A stretch of DNA of 64,000 nucleotides from Bradyrhizobium sp. 186 (GTDB lineage: Bacteria; Pseudomonadota; Alphaproteobacteria; Rhizobiales; Xanthobacteraceae), in NCBI RefSeq assembly GCF_023101685.1, contig NZ_CP082164.1, forward strand, positions 1,612,001 through 1,676,000, written 5' to 3'. The notes beneath the pieces are model-generated. The model did not search any database and was not told the DNA's origin. It worked only from the letters and a program-made list of their open reading frames with translations. Numbering within the stretch: the first letter of the stretch is position 1; the number at the start of each line of letters is the position of its first letter. Shown here piece by piece: positions 17,865-27,438 of the stretch. A program made the position numbers and the translations under genes.

Positions 17865-18045
17865 TCACGATTTTTTCCCGCAGGCCTTCATGCAGATCTT
17901 GTATTCGGTCTTGCATGCGGGGCCGGCGTAGTTCTTCATGCACGCCGCTGCTGTTCGCTGCATACTTTGCAGCTCGTTTGAGCCTGCACCGCATTGTTGG
18001 CGCAAGGCCGACGAGCATCAGCAACGCTATCGCACAGGTTCTCAT
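17865..18045 (-). pseudogene. Small Cys-rich exported protein, frameshifted
   Basis: The start frame from 18045 gives a signal-like MRTCAIALLMLVGLA and then drifts into Arg-rich sequence. Another frame continues the natural protein: RQQCGAGSNELQSMQ, then TAAACMKNYAGPACKTEY and KICMKACGKKS, stopping at 17865. The two parts join at about 18003 with a one-base change. The intact product would be about 60 residues with five Cys. Either a true frameshift or a sequence error. Confidence 0.5.
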
Positions 18046-18080
18046 GGTGAGGTTTCCTAAGGTTGTTTGAATGAAGGCGC

Positions 18081-19025
18081 CTAAGTCTTCATGCTCGCGG
18101 TCTTGTCGAGTGCCGCACGGAGTCCCTTGGCAAGCTTTAATGCATCGTCAACAGCCCAGAAATGCAGGAAGAACAGCCGCGGCTGCTCGCCCAGCATGTG
18201 GCTGTGCACTGCGGTGACGTCGATGCCATTCGATCGCAGGGCGCGGATCACCGGATTGACCTCGTCATTGGTGAGCACAAAATCGCCGGTGATTGCGGCT
18301 TTGCCGCCGCCGGTCGGTTGAAAATTGATGGCAATCGCCACGCCCATGGGGCCGACCGGCGCCATCACCATGTCATTTTCCTTGATGGGATCGGTGCGCG
18401 GCACATTGAACTGGTAAACACCGCCATTAGCCTGGCCTTTGACACCGATCAGCTTGTCGAGTTGTGTGGTATCGAGATCGATCGCTGGCGGCGGCGAAGC
18501 TGCTGCGGGCGCGGTCATCGGCGTCTTGCTGACCACCAAGGCGTCACGAATGGTCGTGGCCATCTTGACGGGGTCACCATGACCGCCGACATGCATGTAA
18601 AATGTAGCAGGGCTGGCTCGCAACAAATGATTATGTACCGCCGTGATGTCGAGGCCACCCTCGATCATCTTCAGCATGACGGGATTGACCTCGCTTTCGA
18701 GCAGCACGAGGTCTCCCATCACCATGGCTTCGCCATGCATGGGTTTGAATGCAACCCAGCCACCGAGTGCCAGCGCCGGCTTGATTGTGACGCCATCGAG
18801 AGTCACCGAAAGGTCGGAGCGCGGAAAGCCGTAACGGTGCACATCATCCGAGACGACGGGCTTTCTGCCAAAGACGTCGTCGACCTTCTGCCAGTCGATG
18901 TTTGCAGCATGCGCGGACGTGACAAAAGGTTCGGCAAGAACCTGCCAGTCGAATTTCTGCGGGTAAGCTCCGGTGCTGACGGAAGCTGCGATAACTGAAA
19001 CGATAATGCCAAGCAACTTGCGCAT
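18081..19025 (-). CDS. DUF1259 (LppY/LpqO-like) exported protein
   Basis: This 314-residue protein starts at 19025, where AGGAGG lies eight bases upstream. Signal peptide MRKLLGIIVSVIAASVSTGAYP. It contains two copies of one domain, each with EVNPVMLKMIEGGLDITAVHNHLL...FYMHVGGHG in the first, and EVNPVIRALRSNGIDVTAVHSHML...FFLHFWAVDDA in the second. The conserved His in AVHNH/AVHSH and MHV/LHFW may bind metal. The family is widespread but of unknown function. It is part of the ChrB-to-ChrA gene run. Confidence 0.85.
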   Translation of the reverse strand: MRKLLGIIVSVIAASVSTGAYPQKFDWQVLAEPFVTSAHAANIDWQKVDDVFGRKPVVSDDVHRYGFPRSDLSVTLDGVTIKPALALGGWVAFKPMHGEAMVMGDLVLLESEVNPVMLKMIEGGLDITAVHNHLLRASPATFYMHVGGHGDPVKMATTIRDALVVSKTPMTAPAAASPPPAIDLDTTQLDKLIGVKGQANGGVYQFNVPRTDPIKENDMVMAPVGPMGVAIAINFQPTGGGKAAITGDFVLTNDEVNPVIRALRSNGIDVTAVHSHMLGEQPRLFFLHFWAVDDALKLAKGLRAALDKTASMKT

Positions 19026-19077
19026 GGTTCGGTCCTCCTTGGTTGGTTTAGCGAGCGCCATTGTTTTCAACACGACG

Positions 19078-19458
19078 TCATTTCACTCTGTGCTTCTCGA
19101 CGATGGCGTCGAAAGTCTCTTGATCCTTGTTCGCTCGCATCCTGATATTGGCTCCGGACATCCAGACTTCATTGCAATCGAGCGCCTCCAGGTTTGGATT
19201 CGACATGCAGAGCTTGTTGTTCTGGATTTTCCAGGACCCGGTCCACTTCTGGCCCTGCTCGCCGCTTATGAGAACGCCGTCGGGCCGCAGATAGATGACC
19301 CAGTGGGAACCATCGGTAATATTCTTGCCGATCACCCTTGCGCGGATTTCCGTTTCACCAAGCAGTTTGAACGTTTCCTCCGCGTGCGCAGTCCATCCAC
19401 AAACCGTCGCAGGCAACAGAATTGTCAGCGCAAGGATTTGTGCCGTTCGGCAGCTCAT
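19078..19458 (-). CDS. Small exported protein, paralogue of the gene at 17462
   Basis: The ATG at 19458 with GGAG upstream gives 126 residues: signal peptide MSCRTAQILALTILLPATVC...HA, then the same two-Cys domain as the protein at 17462 (LLGETEIRARVIGKNITD, GVLISGEQGQKWTGSWKIQN, CNEVWMSGANIRM). In the raw frame it fuses to the out-of-frame end of the dismutase gene, giving an artificial 421-residue reading; that fusion is not real. Confidence 0.75.
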   Translation of the reverse strand: MSCRTAQILALTILLPATVCGWTAHAEETFKLLGETEIRARVIGKNITDGSHWVIYLRPDGVLISGEQGQKWTGSWKIQNNKLCMSNPNLEALDCNEVWMSGANIRMRANKDQETFDAIVEKHRVK

Positions 19459-19535
19459 GACCGAGCTCCGTCGTAAGCGTGCCCGCATCGCCAGCCAATT
19501 GTGCATCTCTGCGCAAGGTATCTCGCACGCGGCCA

Positions 19536-20220
19536 TTAGCCTTCGCGGCTGTACTGATCGTACAGCTTCGCAGCGTTGTCCCAGCGGATTGCTTCCATAT
19601 AGATGTCGACATAGCGCGCGGCCGCCGCACCGTAGTCCATGTGATAGGCGTGCTCGTACATGTCGAGCACCAGCACTGGCCGGCCGCCGGCAAGCGTCGT
19701 GGTGTGGTCCGCCGCCCATTGATTGACCAGGCGTTTGTCGCGCGGCGAGTAGGACAGGATCACCCAGCCGGAGCCGCCGCCCTCTGCCTTGCCCATCGCG
19801 GCAAATTCCGCGCGCCAGCGCGCCGCTTGCGCCGGCACCACCACCGAGTCCGTCGAAATATATCTCGTGCAGGATCATCGAGTTCGCGGCGATCAACTCT
19901 TCGCGCTTCAGGCCGTTGACTATGAAATTCGGCGCCTTGGTGAAATCGAGCTCGGCCAGCTGCGTGCCGATCGCGTTGAGGCGCTTTACGGCGCCAACGT
20001 AGTTATTCTCATAATGGCTTACGAGAACCTTCTCCGAGATGCCCTTGATGGACTTCGGGTCGAGTGACAGGGGTTTTGCTTGATATGGCATCGTTCTGGC
20101 TCCGTTCGGTTGGTTAGTTTGGGCGAATGCAGGGCTCGCCGCCAGCGTTGCTGTTGATGCGGCGGCAGCAACGAGTCCCGCTCCCTGAATGAAGCTTCGG
20201 CGTTCGGTTTTGATGGTCAT
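19536..20220 (-). pseudogene. Tat-exported Fe/Mn superoxide dismutase (ChrC-like), frameshifted
   Basis: The start at 20220 has AAGGAG upstream and gives a Tat signal (ERRSFIQGAGLVAAA...AFA). The dismutase N-domain follows: SHYENNYVGAVKRLNAI (metal His) and MILHEIYFDGLGG (metal His). At the GGTGGTGGT run (19837-19845) the frame breaks. The next frame holds ARWRAEFAAMGKAEGGGSGWVILSY and VLDMYEHAYHMDYGAAAARYV (metal Asp and His). Joined, it would be about 227 residues with all four ligands. A superoxide dismutase is part of the TnOtChr chromate operon (ChrC). Programmed slippage cannot be excluded, but loss or sequence error is simpler. Confidence 0.85.
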
Positions 20221-20388
20221 GGGAATCTCCTTGGGTTGACGTCTCCCCGAAAGGTGCGCGGGGGCGGATGACTGGTTCGTTGTGGACTCATGGCAAGGGT
20301 GCGACGTCGCAGGTCGCAGACGCGATCGCGAACAGCACGCCAAGGAAGCGTGCTTGCCTCCTCATAAGGTCGCTTTTCGGTAGCACCG

Positions 20389-21195
20389 TCAGGCTCCCGC
20401 GGCGCGCGCCGGCCAGTTGTGCGTCTCGGCTTGCAGAGAGCGGCACCAGGTGTAGAGCGCGTCGTAGATGACCATGCCGTGCTTCAGCATTTCGTGGTCA
20501 TCCGGGAAGTTCGCGGAGAGGCCGAGCGAGATCGCGAACAGGCCGCCGCATTGAGGGCTCAGATCGTGCCGCGAGATGTCGGCACCCCGAACGATGGTTG
20601 CCAGATGATCGAGCGCCGGATCATTGATCTCGTAGATGCGCAGGATGGTATCGAACGAGCAGCGCTCGCCCTCATGCGTGAATTCCACGCCGTCGATGTC
20701 GTAGGGGATTCCACCCGTTTGTTGGGCAACCGCAACGACCTGATCCTTCGGGACGTAGATGAACTCTGCATTCGGATCGATGAAGCGGCGGATCAGCCAA
20801 GGGCAGGCAATGCGGTCGATCTTCGGGTGTTCTCGCGTGACCCACTTGCTCGGGGTAGGGCCGATGTTACGGCGGGTCGGCAATCCCTGCTCGGTCCAGT
20901 CGGCAATGCCGCCTTCCAGGAAATTCGCCTCCATGCCCATGAGGCCCAATGCAGCGGCCACGCCCTGGCTGACTTCACGTCCGTGAATGCAGTAGGTGAC
21001 GATTTGGCGCCCGCTCGGTAGATCAGTTCGCCATTCTTCGACGTTGTCCGGCGAGCGATGAAACGCATCGGCCACGAGCGTTCCGGCGCCGGCAAAGTCA
21101 GCGTCGCGGCGCACGTCGACAATAATCGGCGCCGCTTCGGAGCCGAGCCGTGCGTACAGGATTTCTGGTGAAATGGAATTTTTACGGTCGTCCAT
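20389..21195 (-). CDS. chrB: Rhodanese-ChrB fusion protein
   Basis: The 268-residue protein has two domains. Residues 5-100 are a rhodanese domain (APIIVDVRRDADFAGAGT; catalytic loop YCIHGREVSQG with the active Cys). Residues 115-265 are a ChrB C-terminal domain (KWVTREHPKIDRIACPWLIRRFIDPNAEFIYVP, then FTHEGERCSFDTIL). ChrB proteins regulate or support chromate resistance. The N-terminal regulator domain of classical ChrB is replaced here by rhodanese. The ATG at 21195 has GAGGAG eight bases upstream. The 52-bp hairpin element lies 24 bases before the start. Confidence 0.85.
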   Translation of the reverse strand: MDDRKNSISPEILYARLGSEAAPIIVDVRRDADFAGAGTLVADAFHRSPDNVEEWRTDLPSGRQIVTYCIHGREVSQGVAAALGLMGMEANFLEGGIADWTEQGLPTRRNIGPTPSKWVTREHPKIDRIACPWLIRRFIDPNAEFIYVPKDQVVAVAQQTGGIPYDIDGVEFTHEGERCSFDTILRIYEINDPALDHLATIVRGADISRHDLSPQCGGLFAISLGLSANFPDDHEMLKHGMVIYDALYTWCRSLQAETHNWPARAAGA

Positions 21196-21219
21196 GCGCA
21201 AATCTCCTCGACAAGTCGA

Positions 21220-21271
21220 GTGCTGCGCAGCGCTTGGACCGTGGTCTCAAGGGGAGACTGCATTTCCCCTT
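21220..21271 (-). promoter_or_regulatory. Conserved hairpin element, copy 2 (chrB-RNA-like)
   Basis: Same element as at 10122-10173. Here the first stem is perfect, AAGGGGA with TCCCCTT, and CTGCGCAG is again self-complementary. Between the element and the start codon lies CTCGAC-TT-GTCGAG, a hairpin whose 3' side overlaps the GAGGAG ribosome site. A switch that hides or frees the ribosome site is therefore possible. Candidate RNA families named chrB-a and chrB-b are known from comparative genomics upstream of chrB genes; membership is not tested here. Confidence 0.75.
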
Positions 21272-21558
21272 CGCATCTAATAATTTGGCCACGAGGCAAA
21301 AGCAAGAGCAACAACCACCGACGACGGATTGTTGGGCTCGGGGCGCTCGTGACTATTTTCAGCAACAAACTCGCATACTCATAGGCGTTCGAACGGGAGC
21401 ATCACAAATTCGTGCGGGAATTACTAGCTTCGTGGGAAACTTGTTGTGAGCGGTTCGGAACCTTCACGGCCCGAGGCGACTTAGAGCGGCTGCTTGCTCG
21501 GGACTCTATTGCCGAGGCAACAAACTCACGCAAGGGCGCGGCTGAACTGGAGGCAGGC

Positions 21559-22170
21559 ATGAAAACGGTTTATGGAATTGTCGTAGAGATGCGCCTTTGC
21601 TCCCTGGCAACGGCCGCCGCTATGTTAGCCGTGGTGGCCGGCCCCACCAGAGCTGCTGACGAATCCATCAAGGAGAAGGCGGCGCAATGCACGCCCTGCC
21701 ACGGTGAAGCCGGGATGTCCGAAACTGAGAACACTCCGTCGCTGGCGGGGCAGCCCGATCAATACCTGCAGTGGCAACTGGTTTTCTTCCGCAGCGGCTC
21801 CCGGAAGAACGAGGTCATGCAGCCGATGGCCGAGCAACTCAACAATGAGGACGTTCGCAATCTCGGCGCCTATTTTGCCTCGCTGACGCCGCCGAAAGCA
21901 TACGCACCCGATGACAATCCCGACTTGTCCAGGAAAGGTGCGGAGGCTGCCGCAGGACGGCGCTGTGCGTCATGCCACGGCGATACATTTGCTGGAACGA
22001 AAGCGGTTGCGCGTCTCGCCGGCCAGCGCGAGGAATACCTGGTCAAGGCGCTGCATGACTACAAGTCAAGTTTGCGAGTCGGTGGTGGCGTGGCGGCGAT
22101 GGCGGATGTCGCCTATCCCCTGAGCGAAGAGGAAATCACCGCGCTCGCGCACTATCTGGCGCATCTCTAG
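21559..22170 (+). CDS. Di-haem cytochrome c4-type protein
   Basis: From the ATG at 21559 (GGAGG just upstream) the 203-residue protein has an export segment (LCSLATAAAMLAVVAGPTRA) and two haem sites, CTPCHGEAGM and CASCHGDTFAG. Each is followed by class I cytochrome c features (PSLAGQPDQYL...VMQPMAEQLNNEDVRNLGAYFASL; ARLAGQREEYLVKALHDYK...EEITALAHYLAHL). It is a periplasmic electron carrier, divergent from the ChrB gene and possibly a partner of the solitary cytochrome b. Confidence 0.88.
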   Translation: MKTVYGIVVEMRLCSLATAAAMLAVVAGPTRAADESIKEKAAQCTPCHGEAGMSETENTPSLAGQPDQYLQWQLVFFRSGSRKNEVMQPMAEQLNNEDVRNLGAYFASLTPPKAYAPDDNPDLSRKGAEAAAGRRCASCHGDTFAGTKAVARLAGQREEYLVKALHDYKSSLRVGGGVAAMADVAYPLSEEEITALAHYLAHL

Positions 22171-22715
22171 CCTTCATCTTGAGCAGGTCATTCCGCACCT
22201 AAACCGGCCACTCAAAAGACTGTCGCCGCGCCTTTCCATCACAATCTCTGCGGTTTGGCTTGACGCCATGGACGGAGGTGCAAGCGCACAGCGGAACGCG
22301 GACCTGTCATGCGACGCCGCTACGTCTACAGAAACGCAGTGGCGGCCAGCGCGAGGAATATCTCCTCAACTCGTTGCATGACTGCGTTTTCGGCGCTCGG
22401 CCGCGTCATTCTACAAGACACAGGTCCACGATTTGTCTGCACCACAAATTGGATTTCAGGATCGTGAAAGTAAGTTTACTTGAGACGACCGCATTTGATT
22501 GCCATCTTGGATAGTCATCTACCGTCGGGGCCCGCAGACTCCCGGCATTCTAAGACGGCTCGCCGTCCAAGTTCTGCTCGCCGCTCGAGGTCGTTGAACC
22601 TTGAGGGGTGAGCTTTTGGACAGAAAATGAGCCGTATTTCTCCGAAATGTCCCGCTCGTTTCCGTTGGTGCCGTCGAGGCGCGCTCCGCGCGGTGAAATC
22701 GGCTGAGGCGTCACG
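22171..22715. other. Intergenic region with a cytochrome c fragment
   Basis: Besides the short cytochrome c4 fragment at 22341-22385, no gene is supported. The last bases form the leader of the RND permease (GAGG eight bases before the ATG). Confidence 0.5.
22341..22385 (+). pseudogene. Duplicated fragment of cytochrome c4
   Basis: The reading GGQREEYLLNSLHDCV matches AGQREEYLVKALHDYK of the adjacent cytochrome c4, and the DNA is clearly alike. The degraded upstream bases (CCTGTCATGCGACG) also resemble the second haem site, now missing its CxxCH. It is the remains of a second cytochrome c copy. Confidence 0.6.
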
Positions 22716-25700
22716 ATGAGCTTGGTGTCGTTTGCATTGCGACGTCCGATCTCGCTTTTGACGATGGTCATAGCCGTCGCGCTGGTGGGTTTTCTGACGG
22801 TCGATCGCATGTCTCGGGACATCTTCCCTGATATCGGGGTGCCCGTGCTGTATGTGGCGCAGCCTTACGGCGGCATGGACCCGGCGCAGATGGAAGGGTT
22901 CATCGTCAATTATTATGAGTACCACTTCCTCTACATCACCGGCATCGAACATGTGGAAAGCAAATCGATTCAGGGCGTCGGGCTGATCAAGCTCCAATTC
23001 TATCCCGGCACGAACATGGCGCAGGCTACGGCCGAGACGGTCGGTTACGTCGACCGCGCCCGCGCTTTCATGCCCACGGGAACCGTGCCGCCGTTCGTGA
23101 TGCGGTTCGACGGCGGCAGCGTCCCGGTCGGCGACCTCGTCTTCTCCAGCAAGACGAAAACAGTCGCCGAGCTCCAGGATGCGGCGCTCTTCAAAGTGCG
23201 CCCGTTGTTCGCGACCTTGCCAGGCGTGTCGGCCCCGCCGCCGTTTGGTTCGAGCCAGCGCACCATCCTCGTTCGCCTGGATCCGGAGAAGCTGCGTTCC
23301 TACAACATGTCGCCGGACGAGGTGGTGCAGGCGCTGAGTGCCGGTAACACGGTCAGCCCATCGGGTAACGTCCGCATCGGCAACCTCATGCCGATGGTGC
23401 CGGTCAATTCCGTAGTCGGGGATTTCAACGGTCTGAACAACATTCCCATCCGCTCGCAGGGAACGCAGACGATCTTCATACGCGACGTTGGATCGGTCGA
23501 AGACGGCGCCGACATCCAGACCGGCTACGCGCTGGTGGATGGACGCCGCACGGTCTACATCCCTGTGACCAAACGGGCGGATGCCTCGACACTCGCGGTC
23601 GTCCAGGCGGTCAAGGCCAACCTGCCACGCTTCCAATCCGTACTGCCTGATGACGTAGAGGTCGGTTACCAGTTCGACCAGTCACCCTACGTGACGCGCG
23701 CCATCCAGGGCCTGTTCGTCGAAGGCGCTCTCGGCGCGGTGCTCACAGGCCTCATGGTGCTGCTGTTTCTGCGGGATTGGCGCAGTTCGCTCGTCGTGGT
23801 CTTGAACATTCCGCTCGCGATTCTCGCGTCGGTGACAGCGCTCTGGGTATCGGGTCAGACCATCAACATCATGACCTTGGGCGGGCTGGCGTTGGCCGTC
23901 GGCATCCTGGTCGACGAGGCGACAGTTACCATCGAGAACATCCACACCCGTCTTGCCGAGGGCCGCAGCCTTGCCCGCGCCGCGAGCGAGGCAACGGCCG
24001 AGACGACGCTACCCCGGTTCGTGGCGATGCTCTGCATTCTGGCGGTGTTCATTCCCGCCTTCTTCATGACCGGCGCGGCGCACAACCTGTTCGTGCCGTT
24101 AGCCTTGGCGGTCGGCTTCTCGATGGTGGGGTCTTATCTGCTTTCCAGTACCTTTGTGCCGGTATTATCGGTCTGGATGCTGCGCAATCCGAATATGCAC
24201 CACGAGCCGCAAGAGACGTTCTTCGATCGGCTGCGAGCCAGGTACGATCGGTTCGCGCGCGCCGTCATGAAACGACGGCGTATCGTCGTGCTTTCCTATC
24301 TCGTCATAACCGGCGCAGTCATTTTCTTGGTCGGAAGCTCGCTCGGCACCGAGATTTTTCCGATCGTGGATACCGGTCAGCTGCAGTTGCATCTTAGGGC
24401 CCCCGCGGGAACGCGCATCGAGCGCACCGAGCAGATTGCTTTGCAGACACTCGACGTGATCAAGCGCGAGGTCGGGCCGGATAATGTCGACATCAGCCTC
24501 GGTTTTGTCGGCACGCAGCCGCCCAATTACCCCATCAACACAATTTATCTGTGGGGTTCCGGCTCCGAGGAAGCGGTGCTGCAGGTACAGCTCAAGCGCG
24601 GCACCAAGATCGGCATCGAGGGTTTGAAGGAGCGGCTGCGTCAGAAATTGCCCCAGGAATTGCCGGGTGTACGCTTCTCATTCGAGCCGAGCGACATCGT
24701 CAGCCGGGTGATGAGCTTCGGCGCGCCGACCCCCATCGAAGTAGCAGTGAGTGGGCCGAACCTCGCCGATAGCCGCCAATATGCCGACAAGCTGCGAGCG
24801 AAATTGGCACAGCTGCCGACGCTACGTGACCTGGGATTCGAGCAGGAACTTAATTACCCGACAGTAAAGGTCGCGGTAGACCGCGAGCGGGCGGGCGTAC
24901 TCGGTGTTACGGCGAATGACGTGGCGAAATCGGTCGTCGCGGGCACGTCATCCAGTCGCTACACCTCCGCGAATTATTGGCCCGATCCCAAGAGCGGTAT
25001 TGGTTATCAGGTGCAAGTCGAGATCCCCGAGCACCAGATGAATTCCCTGGAGGAGGTGAAGAATCTCCCCATCGCTCGCCGGTCGGGCGGACAGATCGAC
25101 CTCCGCAATGTGGCCGGCGTTACCGACGGCACAGCGCTCGGCGAATATGACCGCTACAACATGCAGCGCATGCTGACGCTGAGCGCAAACATCTCGGGCG
25201 AGGATCTCGGACGCGCGGCCGCCCGCGTGCAGCAGGCTATCAAAGATACGGGAAAGCCGCCCGATCGGGTGAATGTAACAGTGCGCGGGCAAGTCGAGCC
25301 GATGGCGGAGATGTTCGGGGGTCTGCGCCTGGGGCTCTTGATGGCGGTGGGAGTCATCCTTCTGCTGCTGACCGCAAATTTCCAGTCGTTCCGGCTTTCC
25401 CTGGCGGTGGGGTCGACGGTTCCCGCCGTCATCGCCGGGGTCGTGCTTATGCTGTGGCTCACCCGGACCACGCTCAACATTCAATCCTTCATGGGCGCGA
25501 TCATGGCGATCGGTGTGGCCGTGGCAAACGCCATCCTGCTTGTGACTTTCGCCGAGCGCAGCCGCATCGCGGGCCACGAACCATGGGAGGCTGCAATCGA
25601 AGGCGCACGAAGCCGTCTGCGTCCGATATTGATGACAAGTTTCGCGATGCTGGCCGGGATGATGCCAATGGCGCTCGGCCTAGGCGAAGGCGGAGAGCAA

Positions 25701-25931
25701 AGCGCGCCGCTGGGGCGGGCGGTGATCGGCGGTCTCGTCGGCGCGACGTGCACCACGCTCATTATACTGCCGGCGATCTTGGCTATGCTCCAGTCGCGGC
25801 ATGCCCCGGTTTGCGCGTCGCTCGATCCTGACGACCCGGATAGCCGCTATTTCGAGCCGGAGCCGCGGCTCGGGTTGGTGTCGGATCGTGGCGACGGATT
25901 CACTGAGCACCATGCTCGGGCGGCGGAATAA
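22716..25931 (+). CDS. RND-family efflux permease
   Basis: The 1,071-residue inner-membrane proton antiporter has the usual layout of helix 1, a large periplasmic loop, helices 2-7, a second loop and helices 8-12. Helix 4 reads [20 protein letters not shown], with Asp-Glu where AcrB has Asp-Asp. The inter-helix segments [18 protein letters not shown] and [32 protein letters not shown] are typical. The adaptor follows 37 bp downstream; no outer-membrane channel gene is present, so it must borrow one. Substrate unknown; a nearby copper-protein remnant hints at metals but the permease resembles the drug (HAE1) branch. Confidence 0.9.
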   Translation: MSLVSFALRRPISLLTMVIAVALVGFLTVDRMSRDIFPDIGVPVLYVAQPYGGMDPAQMEGFIVNYYEYHFLYITGIEHVESKSIQGVGLIKLQFYPGTNMAQATAETVGYVDRARAFMPTGTVPPFVMRFDGGSVPVGDLVFSSKTKTVAELQDAALFKVRPLFATLPGVSAPPPFGSSQRTILVRLDPEKLRSYNMSPDEVVQALSAGNTVSPSGNVRIGNLMPMVPVNSVVGDFNGLNNIPIRSQGTQTIFIRDVGSVEDGADIQTGYALVDGRRTVYIPVTKRADASTLAVVQAVKANLPRFQSVLPDDVEVGYQFDQSPYVTRAIQGLFVEGALGAVLTGLMVLLFLRDWRSSLVVVLNIPLAILASVTALWVSGQTINIMTLGGLALAVGILVDEATVTIENIHTRLAEGRSLARAASEATAETTLPRFVAMLCILAVFIPAFFMTGAAHNLFVPLALAVGFSMVGSYLLSSTFVPVLSVWMLRNPNMHHEPQETFFDRLRARYDRFARAVMKRRRIVVLSYLVITGAVIFLVGSSLGTEIFPIVDTGQLQLHLRAPAGTRIERTEQIALQTLDVIKREVGPDNVDISLGFVGTQPPNYPINTIYLWGSGSEEAVLQVQLKRGTKIGIEGLKERLRQKLPQELPGVRFSFEPSDIVSRVMSFGAPTPIEVAVSGPNLADSRQYADKLRAKLAQLPTLRDLGFEQELNYPTVKVAVDRERAGVLGVTANDVAKSVVAGTSSSRYTSANYWPDPKSGIGYQVQVEIPEHQMNSLEEVKNLPIARRSGGQIDLRNVAGVTDGTALGEYDRYNMQRMLTLSANISGEDLGRAAARVQQAIKDTGKPPDRVNVTVRGQVEPMAEMFGGLRLGLLMAVGVILLLLTANFQSFRLSLAVGSTVPAVIAGVVLMLWLTRTTLNIQSFMGAIMAIGVAVANAILLVTFAERSRIAGHEPWEAAIEGARSRLRPILMTSFAMLAGMMPMALGLGEGGEQSAPLGRAVIGGLVGATCTTLIILPAILAMLQSRHAPVCASLDPDDPDSRYFEPEPRLGLVSDRGDGFTEHHARAAE

Positions 25932-25968
25932 GCGGAACAGCCAGAACGGAATTTAAAGGCGGAACACC

Positions 25969-27222
25969 ATGAATTTCACGAGTCGAACGGTTATCAAGGT
26001 CTTGGTGGTTGTCGTCGGCGTCGGCGCGGCAGGCATCGTTGCGGATTGGGATTTGGCAGCATCGCCATCGCCATCGCCATCGCCGTCGCGCGTGAGTCCG
26101 TGGAAGCCGGATAACCTACCGCGGGTCGAAGTTGTGCGTCCGCGCCGCGCCACGGTGGCCCAACGTCTCCAAACCAACGCCACCCTGGAAGCCTTCGAGG
26201 AGGCGGACCTGTTCGCCAAAGTCTCCGGATACCTGTCGGATGTTCGCGTCGACATCGGGGATCACGTGAAAGGGGGTCAAGTGCTCGCCGTAATCGACGT
26301 TCCCGAAATGAAGCAGGAACTCGCCGAAGCTCAGGCACAGCTCGAATCCAAGAAAAGTTCGCTGGAGAGCGCGCGCCGCCAACTGGACCACAACAAGGCG
26401 GACGTAGCGCTTCAGAACGCTCTGGCGAAAGACCGGGAGCAGTTGGGTGAAGGACGGCAGTTCATCAGCGACCGGACGCTCGATCAGGTGCACGCCAATG
26501 CTGATATCGCCAAGGCCGATCTCGGCGTTGCAGAGGCAAACCGCGACCTCGCCGCGAATCAGGTCGACGTCGCCGCTGCGACTGTGGAGAAGATCAAGAC
26601 GCTGCTCGCCTATACGCAGATCGTGGCGCCTTTCGACGGCGTGGTGGCGCGGCGACAGGTGAACCGGGGCGATTTGGTCCAGGCCGCGACGGCCACGCGG
26701 ACCACGCCGTCCGCAGGGTCACTTTTCACGGTGCAGCGGATAGACACGATCCGGGTGTTTTGCGACGTTCCGGAGAACGACGTACCTCACCTTCACGTCG
26801 GCGATCCGGCCATCGTCAAGCCCGCTGGCTTCGACGGTCAGGCGTTGATCGGCAAGGTAACCCGCTTCTCGCTGCGTCTCGATCCCGAGACCCGCAATAT
26901 GCGTACCGAGATCGACCTACCTAACCCCAATGAACGGCTTTATCCGGGCACGTATGCACAGGTCTCACTGGAAATGAACCGGCGCCCCGATGCGCTTACG
27001 GTACCCACCGCGGCCGTAAGTTCAGATGGCGACGGCACCTTCGTGTACACCATCGCCGACAATCGGATCACACGCCTCGCCATAAAGACTGGTCTCACCG
27101 ATAACGGTCGCATCGAGGTGACCGCGGGCCTATCGGAGGAGACACCGGTGGTGGCAAGCACCAACGGCGCGCCGCTTCTGAGAACGGCGGTTCAGCCGCA
27201 GATGGTCCGCGAGAACTCCTAG
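25969..27222 (+). CDS. RND efflux periplasmic adaptor (MFP)
   Basis: The 417-residue protein has an N-terminal membrane/signal segment and a Ser-Pro repeat (SPSPSPSPS) encoded by a small CCATCG-type DNA repeat. The HlyD/AcrA-type core follows: biotinyl-lipoyl half ADLFAKVSGYLSDVRVDIGDHVKGGQVLAVID, a coiled coil of about 90 residues, the second half YTQIVAPFDGVVARRQVNRGDLV, and beta-barrel plus membrane-proximal domains. It links the permease to an outer-membrane channel. Gene order permease then adaptor is reversed from acrAB. Confidence 0.9.
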   Translation: MNFTSRTVIKVLVVVVGVGAAGIVADWDLAASPSPSPSPSRVSPWKPDNLPRVEVVRPRRATVAQRLQTNATLEAFEEADLFAKVSGYLSDVRVDIGDHVKGGQVLAVIDVPEMKQELAEAQAQLESKKSSLESARRQLDHNKADVALQNALAKDREQLGEGRQFISDRTLDQVHANADIAKADLGVAEANRDLAANQVDVAAATVEKIKTLLAYTQIVAPFDGVVARRQVNRGDLVQAATATRTTPSAGSLFTVQRIDTIRVFCDVPENDVPHLHVGDPAIVKPAGFDGQALIGKVTRFSLRLDPETRNMRTEIDLPNPNERLYPGTYAQVSLEMNRRPDALTVPTAAVSSDGDGTFVYTIADNRITRLAIKTGLTDNGRIEVTAGLSEETPVVASTNGAPLLRTAVQPQMVRENS

Positions 27223-27239
27223 CATCACGGCACGGAAAC

Positions 27240-27400
27240 TGAGACGCAAAGCGTGACGGTTGGCGCGAACAGTCGCGGCGGAGCCGAGGATTTGAAGGCA
27301 GAAGACGGCCTTCGTGCCCAACGCCCTGCAGCCCGGTGACAAGGTGGTCTTCACTGCAACAGAAATTGGTGGCGTTAGGACGATCACCAAACTCGAATAG
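27240..27400 (+). pseudogene. Remnant of a CusF-like copper-binding protein
   Basis: The final 30 codons read FVPNALQPGDKVVFTATEIGG then VRTITKLE and stop at 27398-27400. This is the closing strand pair of CusF-type small periplasmic copper proteins. The frame is closed by a TGA just upstream (27293), and the 5' part cannot be rebuilt in one frame. It follows the RND adaptor directly, where a CusF gene would be expected in a metal-efflux operon. Confidence 0.55.
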
Positions 27401-27438
27401 CAATGATCCACTTAGCCCGGCGGGTTAACTGCCGGCAC

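Noticed and set aside
19078..20343. A 421-residue dismutase fusion protein
   Set aside because: The middle is out-of-frame dismutase DNA (Arg-rich); the true dismutase end lies in another frame and the small protein has its own start and ribosome site.
22515..23636. 373-codon minus frame opposite the RND gene
   Set aside because: His/Arg/Asp-rich shadow of the permease coding strand.
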